Positions 35,884-48,900 of a stretch of DNA of 64,000 nt are shown here, piece by piece. Location of the stretch: NCBI GenBank assembly GCA_934045075.1, contig OW203738.1, positions 9,718,868-9,782,867 of the forward strand. The letters run 5' to 3'. The position numbers and the translations under genes were made by a program. The notes below the pieces were generated by a model. The model was given only the letters and a program-made list of their open reading frames with translations, was not told the DNA's origin and made no database searches. Position 1 is the stretch's first letter, and each line of letters opens with the position of its first letter. Origin of the DNA: Yponomeuta sedellus. Its lineage: Eukaryota; Arthropoda; Insecta; Lepidoptera; Yponomeutidae.

Positions 35884-36921
35884 TCATTGCCAAGGAACGC
35901 GCTCGAAGTACCAACTCTGGTCCTTGCCTTTGCGACACTTGGTCAAGACTACCGGGTCACCCACTCCCGCTTCATCACTGCCTTTCAAAGACAACCTCAA
36001 GCACAAACCACTGCTATCCCTCAACGACACCCCTATTTGCTCCCAGACCTGCTTTTTAGAGTCGTTACATGCCTTCCATTGCGCCCTACCGCTGCCTACC
36101 TCCAGGCACAAGCCTTCGTCAACCATAATGCGACCGTCAGGCGTGTACACCACTAATTTGTCCAAATTGGTGTCGTCACCGCATTCCACACCTACAGCTA
36201 GCCCACCCAAGCCTGACGACTCAGGCGTGCGAGTCAAACAAGCCCCCCTGCCGTTCTTTATCCTGCCAAACCACCGATCTTTTGTCGGTAAATTGTGCTG
36301 CGGCCACACGTTATCCAAATACCACTGGAAGCTCTTACAGTTGAGGTTTTTCCGCAATTGCACTCGGTCAAACACGTTTTGCTGATCTCTCAACGCTTCG
36401 CTGGAGGGGTGGAACTTGAAGTAGAAGTCCGCCCATTCGTCCATCCAAACCGTGGCAGCGCGGGCAATGTTCGTATGCAACACCTTACTCACACCACCTG
36501 GGTATTTGTACGGACTGTGCTTTCTAAATATGTGCCCAACTCGCGAACAAGACGTGATCTCCACTCTGGCGCCACACTGCCAGGCTCTCCACGACAACTC
36601 CAAGTTTTCGCCACCCCATATTTTCATACCTTCGTCGTAGCCGCCAAGTCTCCAGAACAGGCTTTTTCTCACAGCAAATAGGCCCCCAGCCATAGTAGGA
36701 GTAGGGTAGGGCTTAGACGGGTCGTCGTTCTTTCTCAGCATCACTTCTTTGCTGGGAAAGAGCCAGCGGAAATGCAAGTGCCAGCTGAAAGCGCCCCAAT
36801 GGGCGTCGATGCTCTTTGTGTAGGCTAGCGTATCGTCCGAGAGGAGGTCGATGTGCGGACAAATGAAGACGTCATCGCTGCCCGCCCGATCTAGCAGGGG
36901 CTCCAGCCAGCCTGTCGTTAC
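35884..36921 (-). CDS. GalNAc-transferase exon 7 (catalytic C-half and lectin domain)
   Basis: It begins after TTTCCACAG with [10 protein letters not shown] and ends RVPWQ, TGA at 35884-35886. It holds the UDP/acceptor motif WGGENLE, the VGHIFRK metal-binding histidine segment, and a beta-trefoil lectin domain of about 125 residues with CLTRTP and DQSWYF. Confidence 0.95.
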   Translation of the reverse strand, partial: VTTGWLEPLLDRAGSDDVFICPHIDLLSDDTLAYTKSIDAHWGAFSWHLHFRWLFPSKEVMLRKNDDPSKPYPTPTMAGGLFAVRKSLFWRLGGYDEGMKIWGGENLELSWRAWQCGARVEITSCSRVGHIFRKHSPYKYPGGVSKVLHTNIARAATVWMDEWADFYFKFHPSSEALRDQQNVFDRVQLRKNLNCKSFQWYLDNVWPQHNLPTKDRWFGRIKNGRGACLTRTPESSGLGGLAVGVECGDDTNLDKLVVYTPDGRIMVDEGLCLEVGSGRAQWKACNDSKKQVWEQIGVSLRDSSGLCLRLSLKGSDEAGVGDPVVLTKCRKGKDQSWYFERVPWQ

Positions 36922-39900
36922 CTGTGGAAAGAAAGGAATTTTTGGGCTAGATACGTATGCCCAGACAACAAAGAATATTCTACTCAACTTCGCTCTATAA
37001 TGTCTTTCTTGTCTCGGTCTATGGTTGCCTGAAAGAAATTTCTTGCAGTAACAAGGCCACTAATTGTACTATATTTTTATTTAATTTATGTTACTATAAT
37101 TTCTGTGTACAAAATGAATATTGTATCTATCTAAACATACGTACATCAGGTGTTGAAAACTTTACAACAATCTACAGTACGACTCAGCGTTGTGTACTTG
37201 GTGCACCATCTGCACCAAGGCCCTTTCATCATCATCAACCCATTATGTCCCCACCGAGGGGCACGGGTCTCTTCCCTGAGGAAGGCAGCCCTTTGCTCTG
37301 TGAGTTTTTCACAATTAGTCAGGACACTTATCCCGAGACTCGTTAGAAATTAATCAGAGTGCTCGTTGTATCTAGATACTAACTTTTCTATATCTTGGTG
37401 TATAAGCACTGGAAAGATCCCTCAGAAAGATCGTATGTTCAAGACATGCGCCTCTTTATGGAGATACTGACCTCACAGTGAGCGTCCAAAAATACTAGGA
37501 CGTCTCCTTTAGCCTCTCTCGCGCCAATCAACCGCGCGCCGACCAATCCGGAGCGTTCTTTTCCACGCAACAGCTGCACTTTGTCCAACTTAGCGACAAT
37601 GTCGTCTAGGTCCTGCTGAAGATACTTCCGCTCGCTCGCATCGTCCACTAGAATAATCTAAAAATGAAAAATCATAATGAAGTAAATATGTATTTTATAT
37701 GTCCAGCAGTGGACTAGTATAGCCTGACGACGACGACGCCGACGAAATATGTGTTTTGACTTTTCTAGAGTATATTATGACATGATTTTTTACATAAACA
37801 AGGCTTAGGGCCAGTTTCTGGAATGAGAATTTTGCTAAGTAAATAGTTAAATGTAGTGCTGTCTCTTCGAATTTCAGAAAAGAGCGTAACGTTACTTAAG
37901 TATCTTCTTAGTGACATTCTCAGTTCAGAAACCGCCATACTTGAAAATGCCTAGCGAAATGAAAAGGTAGCATTTGGCATATGGCATTTAAACAAATCGA
38001 TAGACCGACATTACCACAAGTTAGTGAATCCGAATACAAAAGTGAAGTGAAAAGATGTATATCTAAAATGTAAAATATGAAATATATATAATACTACTTG
38101 ATTCCTTAGCCTGTCTGTTCTTATTTTTGTAACTGTTATTTCTGCAATTGTTTTTTCGTGTATAAAAATATCCTTAACGATGAGATAAGATAAGTATATT
38201 ATTTATAAAAGCATAAACAATATCCTTATCGTATCTCAGAATAGGATCTCAATGTGTCTTATGTGAAACAAGTCATGCAGTCATGGATATCTATGCCGGA
38301 ATGCCCGCTATCATATGAAGTTTAAGATTCCAGGGAAAAGTATTTCTAGTGTAAAATATGACGGAATAAAAGTTCTTTACAAGGGCTAGATAAGGGTTTC
38401 TAACAAATGTAAAATATGTCAGAACAAAAGTTCATACCTCTTTTAGCAGATTCTCCGGGGACCTCAGGAGTACGGATATGACGTTACGCATAAGAGTAGA
38501 CCAGGCTTCGTTGTGGAAGACGATGATGACCGAAGCGGTTGGAAGATTTTCTGTATCAAACTGGACGTTCCTGCAACTGTATGAGTACACCTTTTTAATA
38601 AGGATTCTCGTACACAGGAAAACTAAAACGCGATACGTGAATCACGAGCATTTTACGCACAATAATCATGATCTTCAATACTCGATCTATCAAAAAAATC
38701 CAATAAATTAATAACCGCACTTGGAATCAATAAACTTTATAAAGTACTTCATACAAGGCTATCAATTTCAGTAGACAAGCACCAAAACATTTGTTTTACT
38801 TGAACCCACTACCCACCAGAGCGCAAGGCTTAAAAATGAGGTCATTATACAGTACATAGCGCATTCTCTTAGAGATTGGCAGAATAAGAAGAAATGAAAT
38901 GAAAAGGTTTTATTCAAAGTAGCACAGAAACGTTACAATTCAAACTAGGTGTCCATTTCAAAATCTAGATCATTTAGGAGAAAAAATGGACAAAAAAACT
39001 CCAAACTTAGTCTTTTCAAAAGTCCTTAATTAACATCGTTTACATAATTATTATAAAACATAGAACTCATACATTGTACTGGCTTTAATTCCAGACCTCA
39101 TTGTCATCAAAATAATCCTTTATGTTATAGTAGTCCTTTTGGCACAAAGTGTGCTTAACATATTTTTTGAACCGCGATTCAGGCAAGCCTAATATATCTT
39201 CAGGGATTTTATTATAGATGCGTATACAATGCCCCATGAAGGGTGTATAAACTTTGCCAGCCTAAATAGTGGGAACAAAAGTTTATGTTTATTTCTAGTA
39301 TTTACATTGTGTTGGCTACCTAAAGTTTTAAAGTTACTGATATTTTTCCTAACGTACATAATATTTTCATATATATACTGACTGGCAACTGTCAGGATGT
39401 TAGTTTCTTTAAAGAAATCTCTTAACGAATCTCTACTACCCAGCCTATAAATGAATCTGATCTCTCTCTTCTGCAAGACGAAGATGGTCTCAATGTCTCC
39501 TGCCCGTCCCCACAGTAGTATGCCATAGGACATAAGACTATGGAAGTAACTAAAATAAACAAGCCAGTTAGTTCCCTAATTCTTTTGACTGCATATGCTG
39601 CTGAACTAAGCCTATTTGGTATTTTTTCTATATGAGGACCCCATTGAAGCTTTGCATCAATTGTTATACCTAGAAATGCAGTTTTATTCACAAGGTCTAA
39701 TTTGTCATTCCCCAATAAAACATTGCAAACAAAACGTCTACCGTTTTGACATTTGGAAGAGTGAACTTTATACATTTCGTCTTTTTTGAATTTAACAATA
39801 AGTTATTAGAAGTAAACCAATTTAGTACCCGAGAGAGAGCATTATTTGTATTGTCAAGGTCATTTTCTTGTCTCTTAATTTTAAAAATAAGTGACGTGTC

Positions 39901-42900
39901 ATCTGCAAATAATACTATCTCTGACATATTTTGAACCATGAACGGCAAATCATTTACATATACGAGGAAGAGGAACGGCCCCAAAATCGATGCCTGTGGC
40001 ACTCCTATCCTGACCTCTGACCCTGAAGATTTAGTTCTATTTATATCAGCTCTTTGAACTCTCCCTTCTAAATATGATGTCATAGGTTTTAGGCTATTCC
40101 CGTTTATACCATAGTGCTTTAATTTTAAAAGAAGTGTTTTATGGTCAACGCAATCAAATGCTTTCGACAAGTCACAGAATACGCCTATAGCATCCTTGCG
40201 CTCTTCCCATGCACTAAATATATGTTTAACTAACATGACGCCGGCGTCCGTTGTAGAGCGCCCTTGCGTAAAGCCGAATTGCTGGCCATGGAGAAGTTGA
40301 TAGTCATTGAAATGTGTAAGCAGTTGACCTAGAACTATCTTCTCGAATATTTTACTCAAAACGGGTAGAACTGAGACTGGTCTGAAATTTGTGGGATCTT
40401 CCTTATCACCACTTTTAAATAAAGGAACGAGCCTACTATATTTCATTAGATCAGGGAATACACCCTGTCCAGGGTAAAGTAAAGATCTTGCTGCTTATAG
40501 TAGAAATCCGTATAATGTCTTTAGATAGGTTTACAATTAGTACAATATAAGAGGTAAAATTCAACGCAACACGCGTGCTCCCATCTGAGCGGCGTTTTCC
40601 CGAGTGTCGGCGCAACGCGGCGCGGGCGCGCACCCCTTCTCCGCCTCAGACCCCGCTGTCGCCCGAAGGGTGTTGCCACCTTATTGGGAAATCCCAACAT
40701 CCTCCCCCCCTTGGGAGCTTGCTGCCCAAGGAGCTCATGGGATTCTATAATGCCTTCCAAGGCACAGAGTTTGGAGAGCGCTCGTCGAACAACTCCTCCT
40801 TCAGTATTTACATCGGCTACTCTGCACAGTCCGTCGGCGCCTGGATAGAGCCTGTTTATACGACCGAGCAGCCATTTCAGTGGTGGCAAGTTAGCATCCA
40901 TAACTAGAACCATGTCACCTGGTTGAAGATTACGCGTTTTAGTTTTCCATTTGGTACGCTGTTGTAGAGAAGATAAGTATTCTTTCGTCCATCGGGTCCA
41001 GAAGTGTTGTCTCAGCCTCTCGATGAGTTGATAGCGAGTAAGTTTGACTCGATCTGACACAGGCGATGGCAATGATGTCAAGGGTCGGCCCACAAGAAAG
41101 TGCCCAGGTGTGAGTGGCAATAAATCCGATGGGTCATTGGACATAGATGTCAAAGGACGTGAGTTCATGATTGCCTCTATTTGTGCGAATAAAGTATTCA
41201 ACTCCTCGAAGACTAGACCAGTATTTCCAGCCGCACGTTTTAAATGGAATTTAGCAGTCTTGACCCCGGCCTCCCAGATTCCGCCGAAATGCGGCGCATA
41301 AGCGGGAGAAAAAATAAAATTTATACCTTCACCGCACGCGAACTCACTGACCGGTTTTTGATTTGTCTTAAGTAGCCTGCTCAGTTCATTGCTAGCGCCT
41401 ACAAAATTTCTGCCATTGTCTGAGTATATAGTATGAGGTTTTCCACGTCGTGCAATGAACCTACGCAAGCATAGAATGAATGCGTCGGTACTCATGTCGC
41501 TTACGATTTCCAAGTGAACAGCTTTAGTGCCGAAGCAAACAAAGATACATAAATAACATTTTGAGGTTCTTGCGTCTCTACCTTTTCTGTTAAGAATGAG
41601 AAATGGTCCAGCAAAATCGGTGCCACAAGTTTCAAAGGGTAGAGCGGGGGTCACACGAGGTTTAGGTAAGTTACCCATTATTTTGAGTAAAGGTTTAGCT
41701 TTAAATCGTTGACAGCGAACACACAATCGTACAGTAGCAGATGCTAAAACCTTTCCACCAGTAGGCCAAAACTGTTCCCGAATAGAGCTCAACAGTTGTT
41801 GAGGACCGCAATGAAGAAGTCGAAGGTGTTCTCTTTCGAACAAAAGTTTTGTAAATTTGTGTTTAGGATGTAATAAGATGGGATGTTTTTTCTCATAAGG
41901 ACAGTGTGACGCGCTGTCAATACGACCACCCACGCGCAGCACACCGTGATTGTCCAAGAACGGGTTTAAAGAGAGAACATAAGATTTCGAATCCAACGGT
42001 TTCTTATTTTCAAGTGACTGTATTTCTTTAGAAAAGAATTCTCTTTGTGAAGCTTTGGCCAACATGGAAAGTGAGTCATGTAATTCAGAGCAGGTAAGTT
42101 CACCAATTACTTTAGCTTTATTCTTTTTTGCATTATTTAAGAACCTTAATACATATGCAAATATTCTTTGTAGTTTATAAAGTTTAGAGTATTTTTCAAA
42201 AGGTATCTCGTAATTATGTAGGATTTTAGTGTTTAAGCTTATTTTTGTTTCAGGTAACGTCACAGGAGTACATTTTGATGGTGGCCATTCATCTTCAGAT
42301 TTAAACAAGAAATAAGGACCATGCCACCAAAATTGATTTCCAGAGAGGAAGCGCGGTTGAATACCTCTAGATGCCATGTCGGCTGGATTCAATTCCGTAG
42401 GTACGTGACGCCATGCATTTTTATCAGTAAGATCACGAATTTGTTCAACCCTATTAGATACGTAAGTGTTAAGAGTTTTGGGTTCAGTGTGTAACCATCC
42501 TAAAACTATGGTGGAGTCTGTCCAAAATATTGAACGAGAAATAGCAATTTTTAGCGATAGCAAAACCTTGGCATAAAGTTTTGCTCCAAGCAGTGCACCC
42601 AGTAGTTCAAGGCGGGGTATAGTTTCAGTTTTCAATGGGCTGACCCTAGTTTTGGCGCACAACAGGTTGACAGATTGTGTGCCCTTAGCATTGGTAGATT
42701 TTAAGTAAATGCATGCACCATAGGCGTCTTGGGAAGCGTCAGTGAAGCAGTGGATCTCTATTTCTGTGGGAGCTTCGCAAAGGGTATACCTCGGTATTTT
42801 TATGTTTTGAAAGTGTTTAGTGTCGTTATAAAAGTCAAGCCAAGAGTTTCTGATGTCATCAGGTAGATTGTGATCCCAGTCTAGTTTATTTAACCAAAGT

Positions 42901-45900
42901 TTCTGCAGAATAATTTTATGGAATATCGTGCAAGCTGACAGAAGGCCAAGTGGGTCGAAGATCTTGCAAGAGTTTGACAGGATAGAACGCTTCGTAACTT
43001 TGGCAATGTTTTGGGCATCGACAGAAAAGCTTAATGTGTCAGAATCAGGTGTCCATTTTAACCCTAGCACAGAGGATTCCTTGCTGAAGTCTTGAGACTG
43101 GCTAATAGACGGAATATCGTCAAGAATTTCGGGAATATTAGTGCGAAATTTCCGCAGCGGGAAGCAGCCTTCAGTGAGTTTTTCAGTAACTCCTTTGATA
43201 GTAGCCTTTAAAACTGATTTAGAATCCGAACCAGTGTTGAGGTCATCAACATAGAAATCATTTTTTATGGTATTGGCCACAGCTTCATCCGTACATTCAG
43301 ATGAGAGTTGTACTAGACATCTAGTACTAAGATAAGGGGCTGAAGCTGTCCCATAAGTTAGAGTATTTAGTTGCAAAACGTTGAGGGGCTGACTCTCATC
43401 TTGTCTCCAGAGGATTCGTTGCAGGTGACGTTGAGATTTATCTACTGAAACCTGCCTGTACATTTTTTCAATGTCAGCTGTTACTACGTAAGCATACTGA
43501 CGAAAGCGAAGTAGTATTGTCATTAGATCATTCTGGACGACTGGCCCAACAAGTTGAACGTCATTTAGTGACTTTCCAGAAGTAGTCTTGCAAGAAGCGT
43601 CAAAGACTACTCTAAGCCGAGTAGTTTCGCTGTTATGGCGAATAACAGGATGGTGAGGGATATAGTAGCTGAAGTTGTGATCATTTACCGGACCCAAGTT
43701 AGTTAGGTGTCCTAACTGCTCATATTCTTCAATGAAATTTGCATAGTCCGTTTTGATATCGCATTTTGCAAGTTTTCTTTCTAAGTTGTAGAAACGCTTC
43801 TTAGCGTGTTGATAAGAGTCAACGAGAGCACATTCGGGAGGCTCGCTAAAGGGGATTTGTACCGAAAATCGACCGTCCTCTAGACGGGTAGTATGAGTAG
43901 CAAAATGATTTTCACAATCCTCTTCCTCCTTAGAGAGCTTTACTTTAGATGGAGAAAAGGGAACATCTTCCAATTCCCAAAATCTTGCCACAGAGTCCTT
44001 TATCTCTTGGCAGAAGTATGAATTAGTACGAGAGACCAGGCCTTGGCCCGTTGGCCCTGATACTAGCCAACCCAACTTGGACTCTTGTAAAGTGGGCAGA
44101 TTTTTACCCAGTTTAATTTGTTTTGAGGCAATTATATCCCAAAATACATCCGCACCTAGTAAAATATCGATATCTGAGGGGCGATAGAAACTTGGGTCTG
44201 CCAATTCTAGATGAGGCAGGTTCAATCTCGAGGGATCTACCTCTACACTAGGTAGCATTCCAGTAATGTGCGGTATCACCACACAAGAAACCTTGAATTG
44301 GTAAGAGTTGATGCGTGACTTCAGAGTCACATCGCAAGTTTGAGTAGTATTAGTCACTTTATTATTTAGACCAGCTATAGACATCGTGGTGTCGGAACAA
44401 GAAAGATTTAATTTTTTTTGTATTTTTTCAGATACGAAGGAAGATTGAGAGCCATTATCCAGGAGAGCCCGCACACTGTAAGTTTTGTTAGTTCTTTTAT
44501 CGAGCAGATCAACTTCAGCAGTACACAATAGAACTTGTCCGGGTGTCACCACAGACAAGGAAGTGGAATCAGTAGTAGTAGCCTGCATATTGGCAGTAGG
44601 AGCCATTATGTCAGTAGAATGGGCATGTAGATCGCGAGTAGGGGCCCGAACGCAGTTGGGATGGGCCTGTAAATCTTGAGTAGGGGCCGACTCAGAGTTG
44701 AGATGGGACTGTAGTTCGTGAGTAGGGGCCCGACTACACTTGAGATGGGCCTGTTGATCTTGCGTAGAGGCCCGGCCACAGTTGTTATGTACCTGTGCGC
44801 CAGGACGACTAGGAGCTTGCATAGTGACAGCAGATAAGTGAGTAGGTGCAGCTCCCTGAGAAGGCACTGAAGCAGAGGTACTAGGTTCATGACCCGCAGG
44901 TAGGTGAGAGTAGAGTTGTTTGTGCAATAACAAATTATGTTTTCTTTTACAGAGCATGCAAGGAGTGTGTCTGCAGTTGGCAGCAAAATGGCCTGGACGA
45001 AGGCAGTTAAGGCACAATTTGTGCTTTGAGACTTCATTAAATCTCTCTTCTAAGGACATAGCCTTAAATTTATCACACTTGTATACAAGGTGATCCTTAG
45101 AACAGATAAAGCAAGTGGCCAGACTTGAGTTTGTCACAAAGGCTGACTTAATAAAGGGTTTTCTTTCAGTTTTAATTTCAGTGGGCCTATGGCCTTTATT
45201 ACCATGTAATGTTTCTAGTATGTCAGCACGGTGACGAAGAAAATCAATAAAGTTTTTTAAAGACCAAGTACAGTCAGCATTACCTTTTTGCTCCTCCCAT
45301 TTGGCACAAGTGGCACCGTCTAGCTTTGACACCATCATAAAGATAATTAAAGAATCCCAATGATCAGTGGGTTCGTTTAATGCATTGAGAGCTTGTAGGT
45401 TTTTTGTGAAATAATCTATCATGAAGCGCAGGGATTTAAATGACTCTTTGATGATAGGTTCAAAGGTGAAAAGAGCCCTTAAATGATTGTTTATTAATAA
45501 TCTGTTGTTATTATAGCGATCAACAAGCAGCTCCCAAGCCAACTTATAGTTGCGAGCATTGAATTCCAGTGATTTTATAACATTTAGTGCTTCTTTCTCT
45601 AGAGAAGACCGCAAATAGTGAAACTTGTTGATATCAGGAATGGAACTGTTGCTGTTCACTAGAGAATCAAAAGTATCCCTGAACTCCATCCATTTGGCAT
45701 AATGCCCATCAAATGAAGGCAGCTGAATGGTTGGTAGCCTTACATTGCCAGAGTTATGGTTGGAATTAGAAGAAGTTTCATTCAGATTAGTTTTAGTATT
45801 TCTTTCAATTAATCCTTGAGCAATAACAATCTTTGAGCAGAATTCACTCTCAATGTTTTCATTTTCTCCCATCTGATCAATATCTAAAATCTCAATATTA

Positions 45901-48900
45901 TTTTTTAAGTCATCAAATCGATTCAACAAGTCCTTAAATCTTGTTAACTTTAGTTCAAGTTCAGAAAGTAGCTCTTTAGAAAAGTTTTCTTCTTTTTCAA
46001 TCAGTTCAATAGTGTCCAAGTACTTAGAAAAGGTTGTTATTCTTCCCTTAATAGCAGTGCGTTGGCGAATAAGCTGTTCCAAGGAAACCGCCATGTTTAA
46101 AATTGTACCTTCCTACTTATTTTAGTAATAGCAAATCAAATATCAGTAAGTAGTCTCTGTATGTAGGTGGCAATGTGGCAAAAGATAGTAGGTAGGCACA
46201 GCAACAAACCAAACAGACCAACAAGTAAGTACAAAATAAGTTCAAACCGTGCAGGCCGCTGTAACAGCGGCAAGTGAAGTAACTCAGTCAGCAGCTCACG
46301 CGCGATGCCGGCCCTTTCCAGTAAGCAGCTAGCACTCACGCACTCAGCAGAACCCAAGAAGCAGAGGTCTCGACGACGCGAAGACCTAGAAGTGTTAGTA
46401 CTTTAGCAATATGCAAAGCTTTACAAAAATCGTCCTCAGACGCAGTAGAATAGTAGACTATGAATTTCGAAGTTTTAAGAGTTTTTTATGCTTTAGTTCA
46501 ACAGCTTGACTATGCAGTAAAGTAGGTAAGTAGTAGCTTAGATAAACCTATCTTTTCATCAAGAGTAGGCAAATAGTAATACTCGTAGTTATTCTCAGAT
46601 TTTAGTAATAGGCCCTTTTTAGTATAATAGACATCAACAAGACAAGAGAGGCACCTATTTTAGTTAGTAGCTAGGTAGTAGACCAAATTCAGTAGTAGGT
46701 ATTTTACCTTTCAGATAAATAGTTACAGCAAGAAAACACACATTTGTGTTTACCTAAGTAGAATTTAAGAATCTGACTCCATGAATAGAAAAGTAACGTG
46801 AGAATGCGTACCTTGGAGTGAAATAGAAGAGTGCGGTGGCGAGCTATGGAAGTAGGAAGGTAGGTAACTTACAAGGCATTAAGCAACCATGAACACCGAT
46901 AACGCGTAATTACGTCACACTGCACACCGGTAGGTATTTCCTTCGAACTCCCAAACGACCAAGCCTGGCTACGTAGTAGATGTTCTAGAAGTTTGACCCG
47001 CGACGACGCCCGGAGGTAGGTAGGTAGCTCGTATCGTCAGATTCGTCCGTCGTCGTTCGCTGATAGTAGGTACTTAGGCGATCACGTAGATATTTAGGTA
47101 GGTTGCGTCTGCGTTCAAGCGAAGGTGGTAGGTACACGGTTTCTCACGTCGTTGTACAGTGCAGCAAGATGAAACAGGAACGTTGCGTTGAGAGTAGAAA
47201 GACGAATTTCTTCTTAGTAGTATCACGTCGCGAGTCACCAATATGTCCAGGGTAAAGTAAAGATCTTGCTGCTTATAGAAGAAATCCGTGTAATGTCTTT
47301 AGATAGGTTTACAATTAGTACAATATAAGAGGTAAAATTCAACGCAACACGCGTGCTCCCATCTGAGCGGCGTTTTCCCGAGTGTCGGCGCAACGCGGCG
47401 CGGGCGCGCACCCCTTCTCCGCCTCAGACCCCGCTGTCGCCCGAAGGGTGTTGCCACCTTATTGGGAAATCCCAACACACCCTCATCTAAACATTTGTTA
47501 AAGATTCTGGCTAAATGGGGTGCCAGGGTATCGATTACTGAGCTAACTACTGTGACTGACATACCCCATAAGTCCTCAGTTTTTTTAAGCTTTAGCTTTT
47601 TAAACGATTTAATCACAGTATGGGCTTCAATATAGTCGAACGAAAAATCGTGATGGCATGGGGGGACATTGTCTTTCAAAATACTTTCATTAAGAGCAGG
47701 AGAAGAGTCTAAAGGAGCTGTCGTTACAATTGGAACATTTGTAAAGAACTGTTCAAAAGCCGTAGCAATGTCTTCATTTGAGGTTATTAATTTATCATCT
47801 ATTTTAAGTGAAAGTTCGCGATCTCCTGATTTGGATTTACCGGTTTCCTTATTTATAATAGCCCAAATTGTTCTGGATTTATAAGACGATTGAAGGATTT
47901 TGGATTTTATATGCTCACATTTTGCTTTGTGGCAGACGGCCTTAAATAATTTTGAATATAGTTTAACATACTGTATAAAACTGGAGTCATATGTGTATGT
48001 TTTTTTCTCATGTAGCGCATATAGTGTGTCCCTGCTTTTTCGGATTCGGAAGAACGAAGTAAGTGAAAATGATATGAACTATCCCTGTGCAAAGGTAAAT
48101 CAAGTATAACTAATATTCACAATTTGCATGCAACCACAAATGAATGTTAATAAAGCGAACGAAAATGTCAGGACCATGGCAGGTGGCAGACCCTGGTCTC
48201 TGCCTACACCTCCGGGATACAGGCGTGAGTTTTTTCTTCACATTTTTTTCGCCACAAGGAGAGCCTCATTTCGCATAGATATGGGGATTTTGTTACACCG
48301 TGTATTATTAATTTCATAAATTATCTATACTTTAGGAACTAATTACTAAAATCCGTGAACTCGGAATACGACAGCATCAATACATACGCTACGTAGCTTC
48401 CTTCGCAGGTGCGAGGTGTAGCCGTTTAGAATTTTACTTGGTCTATAAAATCACTTGAAGAAAGGCTTAAATCTTAATTAGAAATTGCAACGTTATTGAT
48501 TGAAAAATGTTTTGCCATTGACGGCAGAATTCGCTGTGATTCAGTTGGGTTTTACTCGATGTTTATCAGGTACCAAACAAACACTGCTAAATATATTAAT
48601 AGAATAAAGTTAACTGGATAACTATTTCTCGCGCACACAACATTGAAAATGAAATGAAATGAATATACTTTATTGCACACCAGGAATTACAATTTAGAAA
48701 ATAAGAAGATACAGATTAAGGTACAATTGGCGGTCTTATTACTAAAAGTAATTTCTTCCAGACAACCCTGACATTGCTGACTATTTTGTATGAGAGAGAG
48801 ACAAAAAGTTAGCTAGTTCTTTTCTTTAGTTCTTCTTTTTTTATATATCCTATAAACGTCTCACTGCAGGGCACAGACCTTCTCTTATTGAGAATATGGG

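Larger units (their letters stand above)
40466..47477 (-). mobile_element. Near-intact BEL/Pao LTR retrotransposon
   Basis: A 7,012-bp element read on the minus strand: 5' LTR 47244-47477, primer binding site 47223-47240, untranslated leader to 46095, one Gag-Pol frame 46094-40521, polypurine tract 40700-40713, and 3' LTR 40466-40699. The 5-bp duplication CACCC flanks it exactly (40461-40465 and 47478-47482), as expected for BEL/Pao integrase. Two differences in 234 bp of LTR and an uninterrupted long frame indicate a young, possibly active copy. It sits inside an older non-LTR copy within an intron of the GalNAc-transferase gene, in the same orientation. Confidence 0.96.
38891..48050 (-). 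mobile_element. 5'-truncated Jockey/CR1-group element, split by a BEL/Pao element
   Basis: The two pieces, 38891-40465 and 47478 to about 48050, together match ORF2 (second half) and the 3' UTR of the full-length copy at 55.7-61.1 kb. Homology begins abruptly near 48050, in the linker after the endonuclease. The 3' end has the family AATAAA and a short ATTTC tail (GAAATGAAATG on the plus strand). It lies antisense to nothing: it is in the same orientation as the host gene, within intron 4. Confidence 0.9.

Noticed and set aside
35924..36681. Plus-strand frames of 153 and 128 codons
   Set aside because: They are the antisense of exon 7 of the GalNAc-transferase gene.
47299..47679. 126-codon minus-strand frame joining two domains
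   Set aside because: It fuses the non-LTR ORF2 fragment to the BEL LTR across the CACCC junction. This is a chance read-through, not a gene.
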